Assembly: GCF_001983175.1 (NCBI RefSeq)
Contig: NZ_MNPW01000003.1
Span: 434,001 to 498,000, forward strand
Length of the DNA stretch: 64,000 nucleotides
Source: Pseudomonas cedrina subsp. cedrina
GTDB lineage: Bacteria; Pseudomonadota; Gammaproteobacteria; Pseudomonadales; Pseudomonadaceae
Reading direction: 5' to 3'
Shown here: positions 17,896 to 26,302 of the stretch, piece by piece
Layout: the number at the start of each line of letters is the position of its first letter
Numbering within the stretch: the first letter of the stretch is position 1
Notes under the pieces: generated by a model
Database searches by the model: none
Told to the model about the DNA's origin: nothing
Seen by the model: only the letters and a program-made list of their open reading frames with translations
Program-made: the position numbers and the translations under genes

Positions 17896-18558
17896 TTACT
17901 TGCGCTCTTCCAACACCTTCAGTGCCTGCGCCGCCGCGCGCTCCTGCCCCGCCTGGGCAGTGGCATTGGCCGAATCGCGCCAGCGTTGCGCATCCACATT
18001 GGCCGGTAACTGGCTTGGGCGCTGGGTGAGGATCCCCCAACTCCCGGCGCTTTTCCATTTCGACTCAAAGTCGCTGAAGCTCATCTGCAGGCGGCGGTCC
18101 ATGCCCGAGCGCAGCAACACGGTGCTTTTCTGCTGATTGAACCCCAGCACGACCACGTAGCGCGCGTCAGACCACATCCCGCCGCCGATCCGCGCCATCA
18201 CCGGGTAACCCGCCGCCACTTGCCCCAGCACCGCAGTCAGCTTGGCATCCAGCGGATACACCATCAGCCCGTACTCGCGCGCCAGCACTTGCATGTTGCG
18301 CTCAAGGTCAGCCTCGGCGCCCGGCAAATGCAGCGGTTTATCCAGCAGCCCCGGTGTCATGACAATGCCTTGTTGCGACAGCATGCTGGCTAAAGACGCG
18401 GGACCGCCCTGGTAAGCCTCGCCGCGAAAGGTCGGCACGCCATTGAGTTCGACACGCTCGGGCAAGCCCGCCAGCCTCGATGGGGTGGCGGAACAGGCTG
18501 CGAGCCCCAAGGCACAGGCCAGCAATACGGATGTTTTAAGGTTCGACCGTAACCGCAA
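17896..18558 (-). CDS. C39-peptidase-like lipoprotein lacking the catalytic residues
   Basis: A 220-aa protein with a lipoprotein signal (lipobox LGLAACS near residue 22). The body has the layout of the papain-like C39 family found in pseudomonad envelope proteins: YQGGPASLASML at the place of YQCGPASLA, then LPGAEADLE, YPVMARIGGG and SDARYVVVLGF where the His usually stands, then LRSGMDRRLQMSFSDFESKW. Both the nucleophile Cys (Gly here) and the His (Arg here) are missing, so it is probably a non-proteolytic binding protein. The C-terminus is a helical tail. Start: ATG at 18558. Divergent from the small gene at 18769. Confidence 0.7.
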   Translation of the reverse strand: MRLRSNLKTSVLLACALGLAACSATPSRLAGLPERVELNGVPTFRGEAYQGGPASLASMLSQQGIVMTPGLLDKPLHLPGAEADLERNMQVLAREYGLMVYPLDAKLTAVLGQVAAGYPVMARIGGGMWSDARYVVVLGFNQQKSTVLLRSGMDRRLQMSFSDFESKWKSAGSWGILTQRPSQLPANVDAQRWRDSANATAQAGQERAAAQALKVLEERK

Positions 18559-18768
18559 TTTTCTACTCTCTTGATCAACTGCCGGTAAAGGCCTTGATCA
18601 TAGGGCGCCCCGACATGCGGGTATAGCCTGCAGGCTTACTAAAGGGCGCGGATAGAGCAAAGAAGTTGGACCGACACGACCATTGGTCAATAGCAGGCAA
18701 CCGCCAGCTGGCTAGACTGTCCATTGAGAAGACTGTGTGTGCCCCCTGCGGGGCGAAAGGAGGCCCGA

Positions 18769-18930
18769 ATGAGCCTTGCAACAACGATTTTCCTGTTGAT
18801 CTGCGGTTGGTTGTCGGTCGCCGGCGCCATGTTGTGGGGGGTGCTGCGTATTACCCGCCGGCACCACCACCCCCACGTCAAACCCGCTTCGCCCGCCAAG
18901 CCCCACAAGGCGGCGGTGCACCACGCCTAG
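18769..18930 (+). CDS. Small membrane protein (53 aa), function unknown
   Basis: A 53-aa protein with one N-terminal transmembrane helix (about residues 4-26, IFLLICGWLSVAGAML) followed by a basic His/Lys-rich tail (RRHHHPHVK ... HKAAVHHA). An excellent ribosome site, AAAGGAGG, stands 7 nt before the ATG, so translation is likely. Its last codons overlap the stop of the convergent lipoprotein gene by 4 nt. I do not recognise the family; the His-rich tail might bind metal but that is a guess. Confidence 0.65.
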   Translation: MSLATTIFLLICGWLSVAGAMLWGVLRITRRHHHPHVKPASPAKPHKAAVHHA

Positions 18931-19337
18931 CCAGGCATGCAATTGAAGTCCTGGGTGGCCGCGACTTCCTTGCCGTGGCCATCCTCCAGGGACGCGCGCA
19001 CGGTGGTACCCAGGCTGGACTCCACCAGGGTGTAATGTTCGCCCGCCTTGAAATGCTTGTACTCGACCCGGCCCTGGCAGTCCTGCTGGTTGTCGTCACC
19101 GGGTTCCTCCTCGAATAACGTCACATCCAGGCGATGGTCCCCCGGCGTCACTTCAAAAAAACGTCCGTCATCGACGCGTTTTCCGTCCACCCGCTCAGCC
19201 ATCAGATCGTTCGGGGCTTCTTCCTTCAAGCCAATCCACGCTTCGCTCGGGTCCGCCTTGGGGATGGGGCCGGCGCACGCCGATAACAGCAGCGCAGCAC
19301 CGAGGGCGGGAATCAACAACAAGGGTTTGAGTGACAT
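18927..19337 (-). CDS. Small lipoprotein, function unknown
   Basis: A 136-aa protein starting at the ATG at 19337 (MSLKPLLLIPALG) with a clear lipobox LLLSACAG near residue 19. The mature part is acidic, with VTPGDHRLDVTLFEEEPGDD and two Cys (QQDC, FNCMPG) that could form a disulfide. The pattern GxHxLxVxxxE after a surface-exposed domain resembles small beta-sandwich envelope proteins (PEGA/FN3-like), but I cannot name a family. It is divergent from the RND operon with 195 nt between the starts. Confidence 0.65.
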   Translation of the reverse strand: MSLKPLLLIPALGAALLLSACAGPIPKADPSEAWIGLKEEAPNDLMAERVDGKRVDDGRFFEVTPGDHRLDVTLFEEEPGDDNQQDCQGRVEYKHFKAGEHYTLVESSLGTTVRASLEDGHGKEVAATQDFNCMPG

Positions 19338-19532
19338 GGCAGGACTCCAAAAAAAGACGATGTGTGCGATGGGCTGCAAGCTTGGTGAGCGAACCGGCGC
19401 AGGACAAATGAATCCTTGTGAAACGATCTTCAGGCCCTGCCTAAATGTTCCTTCACCTGGCTGAAAGGTGCGTGTTAGGTGGGTCGCGCAAGACTGCCGG
19501 GGTTTGCAACCCTGCACCAAGGAGGTTCACGC

Positions 19533-22500
19533 ATGCTCGGGCTGGTAAAGACCGCACTGCACAAGCCATACACGTTTATCGTGTTGGCCATCTTCATCTG
19601 CATCATCGGGCCGATGGCGGCCCTGCGTACCCCTACTGACGTGTTCCCGGATATCGGCATCCCCGTGGTCGCCGTGGTGTGGCAATACAACGGCCTGTCG
19701 CCGGACGCCATGGCCGGTCGAGTGATCTACACCTACGAACGCTCCTTGAGCACCACCGTCAACGACATCGAGCACATCGAGTCGCAATCGCTGCCCGGCA
19801 TGGGCATCGTCAAGATCTTCTTCCAGCCCGGCGTGGATATCCGCACCGCCAACGCCCAAGTCACGGCCGTGTCACAAACCGTGCTCAAGCAGATGCCGCC
19901 GGGCATCACGCCGCCGCTGATCCTTAACTACAGCGCTTCCACCGTGCCGATCCTGCAGATGGCGTTTTCCAGCCCGAGCCTGTCGGAAGCCAGGATTCGC
20001 GACCTGGTGCAGAACAACATCCGCCTGCCGTTGAGCGCCCTGCCCGGCCTGGCCATGCCGACGCCCATGGGCGGCAAGCAACGCCAGATCACCCTCGACC
20101 TCGACCCGCAGGCACTGGCTGCCAAAGGCCTGTCGGCGCAGGATGTGGGCAACGCCCTGGCTCTGCAGAACCAGATCATCCCGGTGGGCACCGCCAAACT
20201 GGGTCGCAACGAATACACGATACTGCTCAATAACAGCCCCAAGGCGATCGATGAGCTCAACGACCTGCCGATCAAGACCGTCGATGGTGCGCTGATTACC
20301 ATCGGCCAAGTCGCCCACGTGCGCGACGGCTCGCCGCCGCAGACCAACATCGTGCGCGTCGACGGCCACCGCGCGGTGCTGATGCCGGCATTGAAAAACG
20401 GCAGCATCAGCACCCTGTCGATTATCGACGGCATCCGCGGGATGTTGCCGCGCATCAACGAAACCCTGCCGCCCTCGCTGAAGACCTCGCTGCTGGGCGA
20501 TGCCTCGGTGTTCGTCAAGCAATCGGTGGGCAGCGTGGCCCAGGAAGGCATCATTGCCGCGCTGCTGACCAGTGCGATGATCCTGCTGTTCCTTGGCAGT
20601 TGGCGTTCGACGCTGATCATCGCCGCGTCGATCCCCCTGGCCGTACTCGCGGCCATCGCGCTGCTCGCAGTGTCCGGGCAAACCCTCAACGTGATGACCC
20701 TCGGCGGGCTGGCCTTGGCCGTGGGGATCCTGGTGGACGATGCCACGGTGACCATCGAGAACATTAACTGGCATCTTGAACAAGGCAAGGCGGTGAAGAC
20801 CGCGATCCTCGACGGCGCCGCGCAAATTGTCGGCCCGGCGTTCGTCTCGCTGCTGTGCATCTGCATCGTGTTCGTGCCGATGTTCTTGCTGCAAGGCATC
20901 GCCGGCTACCTGTTCCGGCCAATGGCCCTGGCGGTGATCTTTGCCATGGCCAGTTCGTTTGTCCTGTCGCGCACGCTGGTGCCGACCCTGGCGATGTTCC
21001 TGCTCAAGCCGCATACGCCGGAGCAAGGCGCCGGGCATCACCCGGAAGATCAATTCATCAATCACCACGAAGGTGAACAGCACCGGAAACCGCGCAACGC
21101 CGCACTGCAATCATTGTTGAATTTCCAGCAGGGTTTCGAACGCCGTTTCTCGGCTATCCGCGATACCTATTACGGTCTGCTGACCTTGGCGCTGGGTAAT
21201 CGCAAGCGCTTTATCCTGGGATTTCTTGCCTGCGTACTCGCCTCCTTCCTGCTGCTGCCGAGCCTGGGGCAGGATTTTTTCCCGCCCACCGACGCCGGCG
21301 CCCTGGCCCTGCATGTGCGCTTGCCGCTGGGTACGCGCATCGAGGAAAGCGCCGCCGCCTTCGACCGCATCGAAGCGCGCATTCGTGAAGTGATTCCCGC
21401 CGAAGAGCTCGACACCATCGTCGACAATATCGGCATCCCGCTGAGCGGCATTGACATGGCCTACAGCAGCAGCGGCACCATCGGCCCGCAGGATGGCGAT
21501 ATTCAGGTCAGCCTGAAAAAGCACCACGCGCCCACCGCCGACTACGTGAAAAAACTGCGCGAAGCCTTGCCGCAAAGCTTCCCCGGCAGCCACTTTGCGT
21601 TCCTGCCCGCTGACATCAGCAGCCAGATCCTCAACTTCGGCGCCCCTGCCCCGCTGGACGTGAAGATCTCCGGGCACAGCGATGAAGAGAACCGCGCCTA
21701 TGCGGTGGAACTCGAACGCCGCTTGCAACACGTAGCGGGCATCGCCGATCTGCGACTCCAGCAGTCCACCGGCTACCCTTCGTTACAGGTCAACGTCGAC
21801 CGCATGCGCGCCAATGGCCTGGGCATAACCGAGCGCGACGTGACCAACAGCATGGTTGCCTCACTCGCCGGCAGTTCGCAGACCGCGCCGACTTTCTGGC
21901 TCAATCCGGCCAACGGCGTGTCGTACTCCATCGTCGCCGCCACCCCGCAATACCGCCTCGACAGCCTGCCCTCGCTGGAAGCCCTGCCGGTGACCGGCGC
22001 CGACGGCCAATCGCAGATCCTTGGCGGCCTGGCCAGCATTTCCCGCGTGCAAAGCCCGGCGGTGGTGACCCACTACAACATCGAACCGACCCTGGACCTG
22101 TACGCCAACGTACAAGGCCGCGACCTCGGCGGCGTGGCGCGCGATGTGCAAAAAGTATTGGATGACAGCGCGTCGCTGCGCCCCAAAGGCGCGGTGATCA
22201 GCCTGCACGGGCAGATCGATGCGCTGCATGAGGCGTTCAGTGGCTTGAGCCTGGGCCTGCTCGGCGCGGTGGTGCTCATCTATCTGCTGATCGTGGTCAA
22301 TTTCCAATCCTGGGCTGACCCGTTTGTGATCATCACCGCGCTACCGGCGGCGCTGGCGGGAATCGTGTGGATGCTGTTCCTCAGCGGCACCTCGTTGTCG
22401 GTACCGGCGCTGACCGGGGCCATCCTGTGCATGGGCGTGGCCACCGCCAACTCGATCCTGGTGGTGAGCTTCTGCCGCGAACGCCTGGCCGACCATGGCG

Positions 22501-22754
22501 ATGCGTTGAAGGCTGCGCTCGAAGCCGGCTACACGCGCTTTCGTCCGGTGTGCATGACCGCCCTGGCGATGATCATCGGCATGCTGCCCCTGGCGATTTC
22601 CGAGGAGCAGAACGCCCCCCTCGGGCGAGCCGTGATCGGTGGTTTGATCTTCGCCACCCTCGCCACGCTGTTGTTTGTTCCCGTGGTCTTCAGCCTGGTC
22701 CACGGTCGTCACCCTACTCGCGCAACTGCTGGAGACACGCCTCATGTCGTCTGA
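19533..22754 (+). CDS. RND efflux pump permease (inner membrane)
   Basis: A 1,073-aa proton-driven RND transporter of the AcrB/HAE1 superfamily. It has an N-terminal TM helix, two large periplasmic loops and two groups of membrane helices; the proton-relay pair is in GILVDDATVTIENI (TM4, near residue 405). The cytoplasmic loop between TM6 and TM7 carries an unusual His-rich patch (GAGHHPEDQF, NHHEGEQH). The ATG at 19533 is preceded by AAGGAGG. The gene order permease-adaptor-channel is the reverse of mexAB-oprM. It overlaps the adaptor gene by 11 nt. Substrate unknown. Confidence 0.92.
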   Translation: MLGLVKTALHKPYTFIVLAIFICIIGPMAALRTPTDVFPDIGIPVVAVVWQYNGLSPDAMAGRVIYTYERSLSTTVNDIEHIESQSLPGMGIVKIFFQPGVDIRTANAQVTAVSQTVLKQMPPGITPPLILNYSASTVPILQMAFSSPSLSEARIRDLVQNNIRLPLSALPGLAMPTPMGGKQRQITLDLDPQALAAKGLSAQDVGNALALQNQIIPVGTAKLGRNEYTILLNNSPKAIDELNDLPIKTVDGALITIGQVAHVRDGSPPQTNIVRVDGHRAVLMPALKNGSISTLSIIDGIRGMLPRINETLPPSLKTSLLGDASVFVKQSVGSVAQEGIIAALLTSAMILLFLGSWRSTLIIAASIPLAVLAAIALLAVSGQTLNVMTLGGLALAVGILVDDATVTIENINWHLEQGKAVKTAILDGAAQIVGPAFVSLLCICIVFVPMFLLQGIAGYLFRPMALAVIFAMASSFVLSRTLVPTLAMFLLKPHTPEQGAGHHPEDQFINHHEGEQHRKPRNAALQSLLNFQQGFERRFSAIRDTYYGLLTLALGNRKRFILGFLACVLASFLLLPSLGQDFFPPTDAGALALHVRLPLGTRIEESAAAFDRIEARIREVIPAEELDTIVDNIGIPLSGIDMAYSSSGTIGPQDGDIQVSLKKHHAPTADYVKKLREALPQSFPGSHFAFLPADISSQILNFGAPAPLDVKISGHSDEENRAYAVELERRLQHVAGIADLRLQQSTGYPSLQVNVDRMRANGLGITERDVTNSMVASLAGSSQTAPTFWLNPANGVSYSIVAATPQYRLDSLPSLEALPVTGADGQSQILGGLASISRVQSPAVVTHYNIEPTLDLYANVQGRDLGGVARDVQKVLDDSASLRPKGAVISLHGQIDALHEAFSGLSLGLLGAVVLIYLLIVVNFQSWADPFVIITALPAALAGIVWMLFLSGTSLSVPALTGAILCMGVATANSILVVSFCRERLADHGDALKAALEAGYTRFRPVCMTALAMIIGMLPLAISEEQNAPLGRAVIGGLIFATLATLLFVPVVFSLVHGRHPTRATAGDTPHVV

Positions 22755-23913
22755 TCAAAAACCCTCGCGCAAGCGTCTGATGCTCATGGGGGCGGGCGGC
22801 CTGACCCTGGCCGCCCTGTTGGTCGCCAACGGCCTGCACGCCCGCACGCTGCACGAACGATCGGTGAGCGCCTGGACCGAAACCGCCGCCGTCGCGCAAG
22901 TGATGGTGTTCCAGCCGCAACAGAACGTCGACGGCGATACCCTGCGCTTGCCCGCGCACCTGGAAGCCTGGAGCAAGGCACCGATCCACGCCAGGGTCAG
23001 TGGCTATCTGAAGGACTGGAAGGCCGACATCGGCAGCCAGGTCAAGGCCGGGCAGATTCTCGCCGAGATCGACAGCCCCGACCTCGACCAGCAACTGGCC
23101 CAGACCCACGCCCGCCTGGTACAGGAGCAAGCCAATGCACGCCTGGCCGAAACCACCGCCACGCGCTGGCAGCACCTGCTGGCCAGCCACTCGGTGTCGC
23201 GTCAGGAGGCCGACGAAAAAACCTCCAATGCCGCCGCTGCCAAGGCCAATGCCGAAGCCGCCGCTGCCGACTACGCCAGGCTCACCGCGCTGGAAAGCTA
23301 CAAGACCCTGCGCGCGCCGTTTGCCGGCACCATCACCGCGCGCAATACCGATATCGGCCAGTTGATCAAGGCCGACAGCGACAGCGATCCAGAGCTGTTC
23401 GACCTGGCCGACACCCACCAATTGCGCCTGTATGTACCGGTGCCGCAGAACTACGCCGGTGCCATCCGGCCTGGCCTTGAAGCCGAGCTGAGCGTGCCCG
23501 AACATCCCGGCGAACACTTCAAGGCGCGCCTGATCGGCGACTCTACCGCCATCGACCGGCGCTCCGGCACGCTGCTCGCGCAGTTCGTGGCAGACAACCC
23601 CAACGGCCAATTGCTGCCCGGCGATTACGCCGAAGCAACCTTGCCGATGCCAGCGGACACCCATGGGGTGAGCATCCCGGCCAGCGCGTTGATATTCCGC
23701 GCCCAAGGCACCCAAGTGGCGCTGCTGGACGCGCAGAACCATGTGCACCTGCAAGGCATCCACATCGGCCTGGACCTGGGCGAGCGCCTGGTGGTCGACC
23801 AGGGCCTGAAACCCACCGACCGCGTGGTCGACAACCCGCCCGACGCCCTGCGTGAAGGTGACCCAGTGCAACTGGCCAACGCCTCGGGAGGTATGCATGC
23901 GCCCGCGGCTTAA
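22744..23913 (+). CDS. RND efflux periplasmic adaptor (membrane fusion protein)
   Basis: A 389-aa HlyD/AcrA-type adaptor that links the permease to the outer-membrane channel. N-terminal membrane anchor (about residues 10-30), lipoyl-like half motifs (VSGYLKDWKADIGSQVKAG near 85 and TLRAPFAGTI near 195), a helical hairpin between them (about 110-185) and a beta-barrel/proximal domain to the end. The ATG at 22744 overlaps the permease stop, indicating translational coupling; its end overlaps the channel gene by 17 nt. Confidence 0.92.
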   Translation: MSSDQKPSRKRLMLMGAGGLTLAALLVANGLHARTLHERSVSAWTETAAVAQVMVFQPQQNVDGDTLRLPAHLEAWSKAPIHARVSGYLKDWKADIGSQVKAGQILAEIDSPDLDQQLAQTHARLVQEQANARLAETTATRWQHLLASHSVSRQEADEKTSNAAAAKANAEAAAADYARLTALESYKTLRAPFAGTITARNTDIGQLIKADSDSDPELFDLADTHQLRLYVPVPQNYAGAIRPGLEAELSVPEHPGEHFKARLIGDSTAIDRRSGTLLAQFVADNPNGQLLPGDYAEATLPMPADTHGVSIPASALIFRAQGTQVALLDAQNHVHLQGIHIGLDLGERLVVDQGLKPTDRVVDNPPDALREGDPVQLANASGGMHAPAA

Positions 23914-25309
23914 ACCCATCGCAGCCTTGATGCTGCTGGCGTTGCAAGGCTGCTCGATGGCGCCCGCTTACAAGGCGCCGACGGTTGACCTGCCCACCCA
24001 CTATCGCGAACAGACCGGCGATGGCCCTTGGCACAGCGCGCAAACGTGCGACCTACTGGCGCCCGAGTGGTGGAAACTCTACAACGACCCGCGCCTGGAT
24101 GACCTGCAACAGCGACTGCTCAAGGCCAACCCGGACCTGGCAGCGGCACTGGCGCACTTCGATGCGTCCCAGGCGTACGCCAGCCAATTGCGGGCCGGGT
24201 TGTTCCCGCAGATCACCGCCAGCGCGCAACCCCTGCGCCAGCGCCAATCAGACTCACGGCCACTGCGCGGGAGTACGCAACCGTCGGTGTATAACAGCGA
24301 CACCGCCGGTTTTTCGCTGGGCTACGACCTCGACCTGTGGGGCAAAGTCCGCAACCAGGTGGCCGCCGGCGATGCCCAGGCGCAGGCGTCTGGCGATGAT
24401 TTGGCCGCCGCGCGCCTGAGCCTGCAGCATCAGTTGGCAACCTTGTACGTGCAGCTCAATGGCCTGGACGCACAGGCGCGGATTCTCAACAGTTCGCTGC
24501 AGGATTTCAGCCAGGCGCTGCAACTGACCCGCAGCCGCTATGAGGGCCAGATTGCATCGGAGCTGGACCTCACTCGTGCGCAAAACCAGTTGGCCCAGGC
24601 CAAGGCACAATGGGATGACGTGCGCGGCCAACGCAACCTTACCGAGCATGCCATCGGAGAATTGGTGGGTGTGGCCGCCAGTGATTTCACATTGGCGCCG
24701 AGCCAAGGGTTAATGAAACTGCCGAAGACGCCTGCGCAATTGCCAAGCCATCTGCTGCAACGGCGCCCGGACATCGCGGCGGCGGAACGCCGAGTGTTTG
24801 CCGCCAATGCCAATATCGGCGTGGCCAAGGCGGCGTGGTATCCGGATTTCAGCCTGACCGGGCTGATCGGCGGGCAGACGCAAGGCGTCGGCAATCTGCT
24901 GTCGGCGAGCAATCGCTACTGGGCGCTGGGGCCGCTGGTCAACATGCCGATCTTTGATGGCGGCCGACTGAGCGCCAATGAGCGCCAAGCCAACGCCGAG
25001 TTTGAAGAAGCCTCGGCGCACTACCGTAGCCAGGTACTCAAAGCGGTGCGGGAGGTGGAAGACAACCTGGCGCAACTGCGGGATTTGCAGCAGCAAGCGC
25101 AGGATGAACAGGCAGCGGCGGATGCCGCGCAGCACACCCAGTCACTGGCGATGAACAGCTATCAAGCCGGGGCGGTGAGTTACCTGGATGTGGTGACCGC
25201 GCAGACAGCGGCGTTGCAGGCACAGCGGACATTGCAGGCTGTACAGACGCGGCAGCTGCAGGCGAGCGTGGGGCTGGTGACTGCCTTGGGTGGCGGTTGG
25301 CGGCGCTGA
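23897..25309 (+). CDS. Outer-membrane efflux channel lipoprotein (NodT/OprM family)
   Basis: A 470-aa TolC-like channel. Lipoprotein signal peptide with lipobox LALQGCS (Cys near residue 18), then two repeats of the OEP domain with long helices. Typical marks are EWWKLYNDPRLDDL near the start, LQRRPDIAAAERRV in the middle, and the C-terminal ALGGGWRR. The ATG at 23897 follows GGGAGGT. It forms the exit duct for the adjacent RND pump. Confidence 0.92.
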   Translation: MRPRLKPIAALMLLALQGCSMAPAYKAPTVDLPTHYREQTGDGPWHSAQTCDLLAPEWWKLYNDPRLDDLQQRLLKANPDLAAALAHFDASQAYASQLRAGLFPQITASAQPLRQRQSDSRPLRGSTQPSVYNSDTAGFSLGYDLDLWGKVRNQVAAGDAQAQASGDDLAAARLSLQHQLATLYVQLNGLDAQARILNSSLQDFSQALQLTRSRYEGQIASELDLTRAQNQLAQAKAQWDDVRGQRNLTEHAIGELVGVAASDFTLAPSQGLMKLPKTPAQLPSHLLQRRPDIAAAERRVFAANANIGVAKAAWYPDFSLTGLIGGQTQGVGNLLSASNRYWALGPLVNMPIFDGGRLSANERQANAEFEEASAHYRSQVLKAVREVEDNLAQLRDLQQQAQDEQAAADAAQHTQSLAMNSYQAGAVSYLDVVTAQTAALQAQRTLQAVQTRQLQASVGLVTALGGGWRR

Positions 25310-25327
25310 CTTGCCTCGATTGACTTG

Positions 25328-25476
25328 TGTAGTGAGCGGGCTTGTCCCGCGCTGGGTGGCGAAGCCGCCCCAAACCAGGCGATTCGGTTTTAACTGGAAC
25401 CTTGAGGTGTCTTTGTTGGGGCGGCTTCGCCACCCAGCGCGGGCGGTGCGACGATTCGCCAAGCCCGCTCACTACA
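25328..25476. repeat. Long REP-type inverted repeat (GTAGTGAGCGGGCTTG family)
   Basis: Arms TGTAGTGAGCGGGCTTG ... CAAGCCCGCTCACTACA with a second inner arm pair GCTGGGTGGCGAAGCCGCCC / GGGCGGCTTCGCCACCCAGC. It lies between two convergent genes and its right end contains the stop codon of the gene at 25472. A second member is at 36192. Confidence 0.85.
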
Positions 25477-26302
25477 AAGGGCTCGGGATTTTCTTCCCGG
25501 GCCGGGCGCCAATCAGTTTTGCCTGGCCGTCCTTCTGCTTCCCCGTGCGCGCTTCACTGATCAAGCCCGGGATCAACTTGCCCTCCGGCAGGTTCTTCCA
25601 GAAGCGGCTCGGCAAGTGCCCCTCCATCACCTTGGGGTTCAACCGCGCCGGGTTGAAGATGTGGCTGTAGTAGGTCAGCCACATCGCACTGTGCGGGTCC
25701 TCGACATTCTGCGCCAGTTGCCGCCATGCCTCGGGGCACTCGCGCTGGTGGATAAACTGCTCACCGTCGTAATACACCCCGTCCAGCGGCGTGGCGATCA
25801 TCCAGCGATGGCGCCCCATGCGCCCGACAAAATGCTGGCTGGCGGATTTCAGGATGTCGTGCGCCGGTTCGTGCCAAGCCACGTATTCCGGCAAGTCGGG
25901 GCCCGCATCCGCGGGTAAGGCGATAAAGCGCACAAACGCATGCAGGTGGTGCGCTTCACGGCTGACCTGCTTGATCCGCCGCTGCAACTCACTGCCCAGC
26001 TTGTCCCCCGCCAGCATCGCCGTGCGGTCGCCATGGCTGACGCGCCACAACACTTCATACAACAGGCTCCAGCGCTGGTCGCCGTGGTAACACGCGGCCG
26101 ATTCCAGCAGTTCCAGCAAGGCCTTGGGCACTCGTGTCTGGAACGGCCCCAGCCCTTCGGGAACGGGCTGGTCAGTGGCAAACAGATCGGGCACTTCGGC
26201 TTCACCCCAGCTCACCTGGCTGGGGTCGACCTGATGGCTGAGCAACCAGCGCGCCTGCTCGCGCCAGGTGCTGAACAGGTTGCCGCATTCCAGGCTGATC
26301 AT
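25472..26302 (-). CDS. TIGR03915/DUF4130-type protein, partner of the radical-SAM DNA repair protein
   Basis: A 276-aa soluble protein of the family that in many bacteria is encoded next to a radical-SAM protein and sometimes fused to a uracil-DNA glycosylase (families recalled as TIGR03915 and DUF4130). Visible marks are LLYEVLWRVSHGDR near residue 90, REAHHLHAFVRF near 120 and the C-terminal IFNPARLNPKVMEGHLPSRFWKNLPE. Start at the ATG at 26302, which shares an ATGA overlap with the upstream gene's stop, so the two are translationally coupled. A nucleic-acid role is inferred only from context. Its stop lies in a REP. Confidence 0.8.
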   Translation of the reverse strand: MISLECGNLFSTWREQARWLLSHQVDPSQVSWGEAEVPDLFATDQPVPEGLGPFQTRVPKALLELLESAACYHGDQRWSLLYEVLWRVSHGDRTAMLAGDKLGSELQRRIKQVSREAHHLHAFVRFIALPADAGPDLPEYVAWHEPAHDILKSASQHFVGRMGRHRWMIATPLDGVYYDGEQFIHQRECPEAWRQLAQNVEDPHSAMWLTYYSHIFNPARLNPKVMEGHLPSRFWKNLPEGKLIPGLISEARTGKQKDGQAKLIGARPGKKIPSPL

